A stretch of DNA of 64,000 bases from Rhizophagus irregularis (taxonomy: Eukaryota; Glomeromycota; Glomeromycetes; Glomerales; Glomeraceae): contig NC_089429.1 in assembly GCF_026210795.1 (NCBI RefSeq), positions 1,860,001 to 1,924,000 of the forward strand, written 5' to 3'. Each line of letters begins with the position of its first letter. Positions within the stretch are counted from its first letter, which is position 1. This document shows, piece after piece, positions 56,410 to 64,000 of the stretch. The notes beneath the pieces are model-generated. The model was not told the origin of the DNA. It saw only the letters and a program-made list of their open reading frames with translations, and searched no databases. The position numbers and the translations under genes are program-made.

Positions 56410-57540
56410 TCAACAACATTCATCATCTGAATTATCAGTTTTAGTATATTTGCCTATTTTAATTAAAAAAACATGTTGTAAAACTGTTGGTGTGAAAACT
56501 ATAGATACTATATATTGCATGCGTAAATAATGAGTTTACTTACTATTTTTTTGAGTTTCATTCGGTTCATTCTTTAATTCTTCAGAATTACGCTTTCTTG
56601 AAGAATTTACGGATACAGTTAAGCTTTGAGTAGCGGAATTTGTATTTTGTATGGATGAACTAAAAAATGTATGAAATTAGTATTATTTATTTTATATTAT
56701 TAGCAATTTATATAGAATTAATTACCTTTGAATATTATTTATATCAAATTCATATTCTTTTTTAATATATTCTGAAAAATTAATAAAAGAATTAATAAAA
56801 GATATCTAAGTTAAATATAAATTTAAAGAAGTAAATTCAATTATTAATATCTTATCGTCTACCTAATGGTTCAAGTTTTTTCATTAATGGCTAATTATTA
56901 CTTAATAATATAACATACCTTGTTTGACATTAAATGAGATCATTGAAGAAGAATTTATAGTCGAAGCTTTTGAAATCAAAGAACTTAATGCTCTACTTGT
57001 ATAAATTGCTTTTGGATGAGATTTTTCACTAAATTCGGGTCCAAGTTGCTTTAATTGTATTAATACTAATCTCTTTTTTTCAGCTTGTTTAAATACTTCG
57101 TCTCCATACATTTTGTTAAGAGATTGCTCTATTTCATAACTAGTTGGTCTTTTTAAAGGGTCAGAGTCCCAACATTTTTTCATTAAATTTGCAAAACATT
57201 CAGGGGTGTCATTTGTAATTTCAGGGCGTTTTCCATCAATAATTTCATAAATAAGTTCAACGTTGTGTTCAATATTAGCAAAAGGTTTACAACCTGTCGT
57301 AACTTCTCACATAATCATACCAAAACTATATACATCAGATTCTTTTGAAAATGCAGAACCTTTAAATATTTCTGGTGCAATATAAGGTATCACTCCATAT
57401 ATTTCATTATTTGATAATGTATTATTTGCAGGTTGTGATAATCCTAAGTCTCCAACTTTCTAATATTTAGAAAATAACATATTTCTACTATGAAAATCTC
57501 GATGTACAAAATTATTATTATGAATATGCCATTTTGGGTA
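56410..57540 (-). pseudogene. Kinase pseudogene, C-lobe plus well-kept tail exons
   Basis: Minus strand from about 57540: HIHNNNFVHRDFHSRN, a TAG stop, then KVGDLGLSQPANN, YGVIPYIAPEIFKG, SDVYSFGMIM, a TGA where Trp should be, EVTTGCKPF, and CW..DPLKRP. The N-lobe and zinc ribbon are missing. The tail exons are still clean: 57183-56914 ends VKQG at a donor. Then come an exon with YIKKEYEFDINNIQ (about 56772-56727), one with SRKRNSEELKNEPNETQKN (56660-56545), and a last one reading KYTKTDNSDDECC with stop at 56410-56412. Two nonsense changes and the missing 5' half make it dead, probably recently. Confidence 0.85.
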
Positions 57541-58619
57541 ACAAAAATATTTGAAATTACTTTTTTTTATTGCTTTTTAAATGATCATTCCACTATTCAA
57601 TTTGGTATAACAAGTAGTGATCTAATCGGGATAGTAATTAAGAAGTGGTATTCTCACCGCCATAACTTTCGCCAGGGACTGTATAACATTCAAAATTCAC
57701 AAATAAATCTAATTTTTAAATTTATTAAACTAAACACAAATATTATTAAATATAAATGACTAATTTAATACATTCCATAATTAAAATGATTTTCATTTCA
57801 TAATTTATTTCTCAATACGATGTAAAAAAAAGTTTTAAACTCGACTACCGATCAATAAAAGAATTTAAGATATATATATTTTTTTTTAATAAGAATTCTT
57901 AAGATCATTTGAGTTAATTACACGACTTCGTAAAAGTGAGCCTTTCACGGATCCATTCACAGGAAATGTAAATAATTTGTTAAATTCCGTGATCTAAGGT
58001 TATTAATTCCGGAAATGAGGCTTTTATGGAAAAAAAATGGAATATAAAAAACTGATTGACTTTTTTTACAGGGCGACAAAAACTTAAGTATACTATTAAC
58101 CCAGTAACTACTTCAGTTTTTTCTTTAGATACTTTACTTAAAATAGATTCATGGATTAAATAAAAACAAAAATAAAACCGAGATTCGTACGTAAAATAAT
58201 TAATAATTCTTCTTTGATTTATAGAATATCACTAAATAATTACACTATTCTTTTACGAATTCAATAATATATTCACTTGTACAATAAGTTCAAAATAACT
58301 TTAATATCAAGACATGAGTTTAAAATGTACAAATGGCAAGGCAAATTCGGCTAAAACAAAGAAAGAATGATCTCCACATAGAAGGCGTAACAATCGGAGA
58401 AAATCCTGATATCTGGACGATAATTTTGCCGATACGTCACGTGAGATAACGTTTTAGAAATGTTGATACGTGGAACAATTAAAATTCAAACGATGCTACA
58501 AATACAAAACGGTTAAAGCTGAACTTTGTTTTACCAAATATTATGAAGATATATATAGACGAGGAATTAATATATTACTATATATGTATTAAAATAGTAA
58601 CCATGTGTATTACTTCAGA
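57541..58619. other. Intergenic
   Basis: No gene. 57645-57690 (gtattctcaccgccataact) is a GC-richer patch of unknown origin. 58400-58600 is likely the promoter of the next gene: CACGTGA near 58439 and a TATA-like ATATATATAG at 58550-58559. Confidence 0.45.
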
Positions 58620-58856
58620 ATGTTTGATTCAAGATTAACGCCACGTGAAATAAAGGAAAAATTTAGTTGGCAAGCGTGTAAGAAACTAGCGAATGATGTG
58701 GAAGGAAACGGTGGTACAATTATTAAAGACAACATCGAGAAATATGGCGACTGCTTTGGAAAAATAATTAGAATTAACAAAGTTGAGTATATTCTAATTT
58801 ATTTTAATAGCAAAAACGATACGATGAAAACCATATACATCAACTATGGAAGATGA
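58620..58856 (+). CDS. Small hypothetical protein, frame possibly continuing after a shift
   Basis: ATG at 58620 gives MFDSRLTPREIKEKFSWQAC, then a mixed alpha/beta-looking sequence ending TMKTIYINYGR (78 aa). Codon use is less AT-biased than in the F-box genes. Beyond the stop, reading continues in another frame as MEDDLGKGLQVKKQDDLIDR to 58934, and then in a third as FIKRRTHKTTLTSN ... QKEDQVEEFN to 59060. No GT..AG junctions joining these are obvious, so it may be a frameshifted relic or have unrecognised introns. No family recognised. Confidence 0.5.
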   Translation: MFDSRLTPREIKEKFSWQACKKLANDVEGNGGTIIKDNIEKYGDCFGKIIRINKVEYILIYFNSKNDTMKTIYINYGR

Positions 58857-59060
58857 TTTAGGAAAAGGATTACAAGTGAAGAAACAAGACGATCTAATAG
58901 ACAGACGGAAATTTTATAAAACGGAGAACTCATAAGACTACGTTGACGTCTAACACGAATAACAATAACTTTTCGGAGGACAAACAATTCCGCGACGCAC
59001 CAGATAGTTTAACAGGTTCGACGGTTCAGAAGGAAGATCAGGTTGAAGAATTTAATTAAT

Positions 59061-59421
59061 TTAACGAGGCTTTTAGTGAAAGGATTACATATATCAATGG
59101 TAAGACAATAGGATCTACAGATAAAGGTAAAGAAAAAGGTGGCTATTGCTCAAGGTGAAAGAGTAGTAAATAGAGGTATCGATAGCGCTATAATAGCTAT
59201 AATAGACTGTAGTACAATATATTTAGTTTTCTATAGCATAGTTTCAAATTTTGTATTAAATAGATACTTTATTGACTCAATGTATTTACTTACGCTGACA
59301 TTAGAATTGGTTACGTTTGTAATATTTTCAATATTAATAAAGGAAAAATATATATATATATATAATATAACTTTATTTATTGCAAATAATATAAAATAAT
59401 CCAAGTTGTATACTATATAAG
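59061..59421. other. Short stretch with a hydrophobic open frame
   Basis: A plus frame from about 59115 to 59399 encodes two hydrophobic segments (SAIIAIIDCSTIYLVFYSIV and YLLTLTLELVTFVIFSILI) without an ATG start. It could be a terminal exon of the preceding gene or chance. The end overlaps the 3' flank of the F-box gene. Confidence 0.35.
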
Positions 59422-61089
59422 TTAATAGTAAATTTCTTGTATAAGATCATAAATGTTAATAATCAAATCTTCATAATTTAGAACTTGAATATCATATAAT
59501 TCAAATTCTTTTACTTTATCTTTCAAAGAAATCAAGAATTCATTTTTTCCTCTATAATTTTCTGTAATAGCCAAATATTTAACTCGTTTCTTTTTCATAA
59601 TATATTCTTTTATATATGGGAAAATATCTTGACTTTCTTCATTCTTTGTATTTCTAATTAACAATTTTTTAACAAAAACATTTTGAGAATTTTTTAAGAA
59701 TATTTCTAAATCATTTGTATTAATTCTAAGATGTAAATTCAAATATTCTAATTTAAAAGGAAGAATTTGTCCTAAATTTTGTAATATAATTGAACTAGAA
59801 TGATAATTATCATTATAACTAATAGCAAGGGCATCAATTAAAAGATAATTAAGATTTTGGTTAATATTTTCAATTAAATTGAATACTGAATAAATACTCT
59901 GATTATCTGGCCAAGTAGGAACCAAAAATTTAATTTTACTACAATACTTTATAATTAATTGTAGTAACTTTTGTGATTTATAGTGACCAACTCCAAGGTT
60001 TTCTAAATAATTGCCAGACTTTTGTATTAATGGTTCTAATGATTCATTCATTTCATCCAAAAATAAAGTTTTCAATTTAAATGGTTTTGTAATATTATTA
60101 ATTTGTCGAATAAATTTAGAATCTAAATAATAACAATAAATAATATGAATTGATTCTAAAACATTCGAATGATTAAATACTTCACTTAAAACATCTATAT
60201 TTTTAAAATCAATATAATAAAATACAATTGTACTTAATGTAATTGAACAATAAGGATTATTTAATGATAATAAAGGATGGTATAAGGAGTATTCATCACC
60301 AAAACCAAATGAAATCTTTCTAAGATTTACTTGAGATTTAATTATTTGTGAAAAATTTTTTTCGATTATTGGATAAACATGAAATGAAGGAAGTAGAAAA
60401 TTAAGTGATGTAATTGAATTGCAATTAGAACAAAGAAATTCTAAAAATTTTATTGTGTTATATTTTGCATCATCAAGATCAAGTGTTAAATTTTTAATAT
60501 TATAAATGAAATTACGGTTTTGTAAGATTAATCCAATAATCTCATCATAATATTCAATATCACTAAATGTAGCCATTGACATTTTAAAACTATGCAAATT
60601 AACTTCGTTTTTAATGAATATTAGAAATAATGATCTAAAAATTAGTTTTGTGAAGTTTGATGTTTGTGAAGCTGATAAATTTATATTTTGCATAGAATAA
60701 TTGGAATGTTGCCCTCTTCTTGTTGAAATCCTGACAGTTGCAACCCATTTTTCAATAGAGAAACAAATTTTATATGTATCTAAACGTTGAATGAATCTAG
60801 GATAATTAAATAGTATGTTTGAAGGAAATAATTCATTATGAATTACATATTCATTTAATTTTGCTTTATCATCATCATTCAAATTTCGCAAATAAGTTTC
60901 AATAAAGTAATAATTTTTAGGAAGTTTAACTGAAAATGGATCTTCCCATAATAATGGAATTGCTAAACGACACCATAATCTATTAACCAATATACACGAA
61001 TGTAATGTTTTATAATCATAATGAAAACATTGAATAATTTCGTTCGTTAACTCAGGTAAATCTCCTGAGAATAACTTTGAACATGCCAT
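59422..61089 (-). CDS. F-box/LRR-like protein
   Basis: Intronless, 555 aa from MACSKLFSGD. F-box about 9-52 (LPELTNEIIQCF ... SCILVNRLWCRLAIPLLWEDPF), then KNYYFIETYLRNLNDDDK, leucine-rich repeats and tail IYDLIQEIYY. Close to the genes at 33.8 and 39.8 kb. Predicted SCF substrate receptor. Confidence 0.95.
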   Translation of the reverse strand: MACSKLFSGDLPELTNEIIQCFHYDYKTLHSCILVNRLWCRLAIPLLWEDPFSVKLPKNYYFIETYLRNLNDDDKAKLNEYVIHNELFPSNILFNYPRFIQRLDTYKICFSIEKWVATVRISTRRGQHSNYSMQNINLSASQTSNFTKLIFRSLFLIFIKNEVNLHSFKMSMATFSDIEYYDEIIGLILQNRNFIYNIKNLTLDLDDAKYNTIKFLEFLCSNCNSITSLNFLLPSFHVYPIIEKNFSQIIKSQVNLRKISFGFGDEYSLYHPLLSLNNPYCSITLSTIVFYYIDFKNIDVLSEVFNHSNVLESIHIIYCYYLDSKFIRQINNITKPFKLKTLFLDEMNESLEPLIQKSGNYLENLGVGHYKSQKLLQLIIKYCSKIKFLVPTWPDNQSIYSVFNLIENINQNLNYLLIDALAISYNDNYHSSSIILQNLGQILPFKLEYLNLHLRINTNDLEIFLKNSQNVFVKKLLIRNTKNEESQDIFPYIKEYIMKKKRVKYLAITENYRGKNEFLISLKDKVKEFELYDIQVLNYEDLIINIYDLIQEIYY

Positions 61090-61200
61090 ATTTCCAAACG
61101 AAAAGAGAGAAAGAGAGAAAGGGATTTTAAAATTAAAAGTTACGTCAAAATATTGATTTATTTCGAGAGAGCTATTATTAAAAAAAAAAAATTATGATGT

Positions 61201-61280
61201 AATGTCGGAGCGGCAATTCCGTTGGTTGCATAAGTTATTGTTATGTATTTGTACATTGCATGATCAGCTGATCAGCTGAT
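61201..61280 (-). promoter_or_regulatory. Conserved F-box upstream module with double TGATCA palindrome
   Basis: On the minus strand TGCAACCAACGGAATTGCCG then CTCCGACATT (61230-61201), 112-141 nt before the ATG; further out, TGATCAGCTGATCAGCTGAT (61261-61280) has two overlapping palindromes. Confidence 0.75.
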
Positions 61281-61443
61281 TTAAAAAAAAAATTCCCAAA
61301 GCCATTTTGTGCGACAAATATCGGAAGTACAAACCCAAAAAATGGTGTTCGTACGTACCTATTTTATAATAATAATGTTATCAATATTATATAAAATTTT
61401 TATTTGTCTGTATTTAATAATAATTTAAAAAGAAATTGTTTTA

Positions 61444-62955
61444 TATGGCGCGCCGATGTGGACAGATTGGTATTTTATTAATACCAACTCCTGCTATTTA
61501 AAATAATACTAGCACTTGTATTTTAAAATTACTGAATTTGCCTAAAATGGCAATTCCTTTTTATATTATTAGACAGATTTGTATTTGTTTAATACCAAAT
61601 TTCTCTAATTAAATATTACCAACTCTTGTAATTTTAAAATTAGTAGATCTTTTTTCTTTAATAGACAGATTCATATTTTTTTATTGCCTCCTTTTTTCAT
61701 TAGAAGATCTTTTTTCTTTAATAGACAGATTTGTATTTTTTTATTATTAGCTCTGACGATCATTTTTATTCGCTAAATCTCACCGCAGGTGATCCTTACC
61801 GCAGGTGATTTTATTCCGGCCAAATTATAATTCCAGCTGGAGTTAATTGTGTAACCTAATAAAAAGTTTTGACTTTTTTAGTAACAATGTGGTATAAAAA
61901 TTGCACCAATGAGTTCGGAAGATGCCCGTTTCTAATCAAATATGCAGTTAAATTTTGTGTAGCCTCACTGAATAAATCACTTTACTTAAGAAATCTATTT
62001 CGTAATGGTCAAAAGTGGTCTATTTGACCTTAAAAGTGGTCAAACTTGACCTTATTGATGGTTAAAAGTGGTCAAATGACTCAGTTGCCTTAATTGATGG
62101 TCAAAAGTAGTCTATTTGGTGGTCAAATGTAACCATCAGCTACCTTAATTGATGGTTAAAAGTGGTCAAACGTGGCCATCAGCTGCCTTAATTGATGGTC
62201 AAAAGTGGTCAAATATGCCCTCGCCTTTAACTACCAATTATTAGTATAACCAAACAGAAATTTTCGAAAAATTTCTATGTGCTATATGACCACTTTTTAG
62301 GGTCAAATAGACCACTTTTGACCATCAATTAAGGTAGCTGATGGTCACGTTTGCCACTTTTAAGGTCAAATAGACCACTTTTGACCATTACGAAATAGAT
62401 TTCTTAAGTAAAGTGATTTATTCAGTGAGGATACACAAAATTTAACTGCATATTTACTTATAAACGGGTATCTTCCGGATCTATTAGTGCAATATTTATA
62501 CCACATTGTAACTAAAAAAAATCAAAAACTTTTTTATTAGGTTACACAATTGAATTTGGCTGGAATTATAATTTGACCGGTGAAATCACCTGCGGTGAGA
62601 TTTAGCAGATCTGCTAATGAATAAAAATGATCGTCAGAGCTAATAATAAAAAATATAAATCTGTCTGGTAAAGAAAAAAGATCTGCTAATAAAAAAAGGG
62701 GATAATAAAAAATATAAATCTGTCTATTGAAGAAAAAAAGATCTGCCAATTTTAAAATTACACGAGTTGGTAATATTTAATTAGAGAAAGTTCGTAATAA
62801 ATAAATATGAATCTGTCTAATAATGCAAAAAGAAATTGCCATTTTAGACAAAAATCTGCCACTTGCAGTAATATTAAAATACATGAGCTGGTATTATTTA
62901 AATAGTGGAAGTTGGTATTAAAAAAATACCAATCTGTCCACGTCGGCGCGCCATA
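61444..62955. mobile_element. 1.5-kb foldback element with 6-bp target-site duplication
   Basis: Direct repeat GTTTTA at 61438-61443 and 62956-62961. Ends TATGGCGCGCCGATGTGGAC / GTCCACGTCGGCGCGCCATA. The two halves are reverse complements almost throughout (arms about 61444-62190 and 62280-62955), including CACCGCAGGTGAT / ATCACCTGCGGTG and GAAATCTATTTCGTAATGG / complement. The centre is built of ~25-bp repeats of TTGATGGTCAAAAGTGGTC. No transposase. Both ends carry the GGCGCGCC palindrome, an unusually GC-rich word here. A ~700-bp-stem hairpin RNA would form if transcribed. Confidence 0.9.
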
Positions 62956-62961
62956 GTTTTA

Positions 62962-64000
62962 AATGCATTTCCCATTAAACTTATGTACAGTATATAACAC
63001 ATGTCATTCTTTATACCATCTTTTCATATTTGCGTTGCTATAGAAAAGAGATCATAAATAATGTAATTAAATACGCAGTATTAAACACAATTAAATCAAA
63101 ATTTCTTTATTATACAGGTGAACTAAATAAATTGTTAATTAATGGAGCTTATATGATTTCTGGTATAACCATACTTTGAATTTTAATATGTAAATACTGT
63201 AATATATTATAAATCATGATATTTTATTTCTTTTTATAATTTCATATAAAGTTGATTTGAGAATACATAACCAAAAGGTTAAAATCATGTTATTATAAAA
63301 TATAGTCTAAACCTGTGAAAGTTAATTTTTAAGAAGTGTGAAAATTTTATAATTATAAATAGATATAAAGTTAGCAATCAACTTTTTAACCGGAGAATAT
63401 TAAATTATTAATTCGAAATGACCTAAAATTCCAGCCCGCATATTCAAAAAAAATTTATATTTAAACTACTAATATGAAGAATGATAAAGTAAATTTTGTT
63501 TCTAATTCGAAAAATGATGTCACTTGCTTGATAAAGTTATTTATGTTGCTAAATTCATTTGTCCTCTATATAATGATAAGATATAAATAATAAGCAGAGT
63601 GAGTAGTAGACTAAAATTAACAAGCATACAGTACGGGAGTATTGACATAGTGTACGTTATAAGATAAAAATTTTAAAATTTTTAAAACCTTTGGAACTAA
63701 ATATTTTTTACGAATTCGTATTTGGAAGCTATTATTATTTTTTTCTTTTTTGAAAATAGTTTATATATTTATTATACATGTTAAAATATCTAGATTTAAT
63801 CCAGTATCGCTTTACACTTCAAGCATATTCCAAGAATTATCAATGTTTGTCGGCCAAAATTAAAAATTTCGATAAATACATTATATATAAAGAAATGTGT
63901 GAGCTATAAATTTTTTTTTTTTTTAAACACTAAACATTATGACATGACATCACTATGACATGACATCACAAAAAGATAAAAATATTTATTTTTATTTTAT
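62962..64000. other. Gene-free AT-rich stretch to window end
   Basis: No ORF or repeat of note apart from a short direct repeat (ATGACATGACATCAC twice, 63938-63970) near the window edge. Confidence 0.5.

Noticed and set aside
57490-57759. 89-aa plus-strand ORF
   Set aside because: Antisense to the kinase pseudogene over its first part; no family features.
62537-62749. 70-aa minus-strand ORF
   Set aside because: Lies in the arm of the palindromic element and consists of its internal repeats.

Overview
The window is extremely AT-rich eukaryotic DNA with short spliceosomal introns (GT..AG, about 65-120 nt), single-exon F-box genes, multi-exon protein-kinase genes and many non-autonomous transposons. 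The kinases have a Cys-rich N-terminal zinc ribbon followed by a W-x-SGN stretch and a kinase domain with a DLG motif. This, with the expanded F-box/leucine-rich paralogues, fits an arbuscular mycorrhizal fungus of the Rhizophagus irregularis type. That placement is an inference from family style; no marker gene is present.

Layout. 0.3-1.9 kb: divergent F-box gene. 2.9-3.8 kb: kinase relic cut off by a MITE. 4.2-8.5 kb (minus): a kinase gene whose 5' half is an array of about 30 intron-like units separated by 3-nt candidate exons, the most unusual object here. 11.8-12.2 kb: kinase relic. 13.0-13.6 kb: small two-exon gene of unknown function. 15.4-16.5 kb: F-box pseudogene. 18.0-19.7 kb: F-box gene. 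21.0-21.5 kb: tRNA-derived SINE with a 19-bp target duplication. 22.3-23.3 and 27.5-28.0 kb: relics of a second F-box/LRR family, on either side of a 4-kb foldback element (23.5-27.5 kb). 28.7-41.5 kb: five F-box genes in both orientations, with a LINE RNase H relic at 39.2 kb. 42.3-43.1 kb: dispersed repeats. 44.1-46.1 kb: MITE plus F-box gene. 48.0-49.3 kb: tandem-dimer transposon with a 9-bp target duplication. 49.4-49.9 kb: F-box and kinase relics. 50.3-52.4 kb: complete 8-exon kinase gene (549 aa). 56.4-57.5 kb: kinase pseudogene. 58.6-59.1 kb: small unknown gene with shifting frame. 59.4-61.1 kb: F-box gene. 61.4-63.0 kb: 1.5-kb foldback element with a 6-bp target duplication.

How it works together. 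The window looks like a birth-and-death cluster of two signalling families, SCF-type F-box receptors (nine intact, two broken) and zinc-ribbon kinases (two apparently functional, four relics), mixed with transposons. Five F-box paralogues share a conserved module about 70-140 nt upstream of the start codon. It is open in three different reading frames in three genes, so it is regulatory or UTR and not coding. TGATCA palindromes recur upstream of both F-box genes and the complete kinase gene, which suggests shared regulation (inference).
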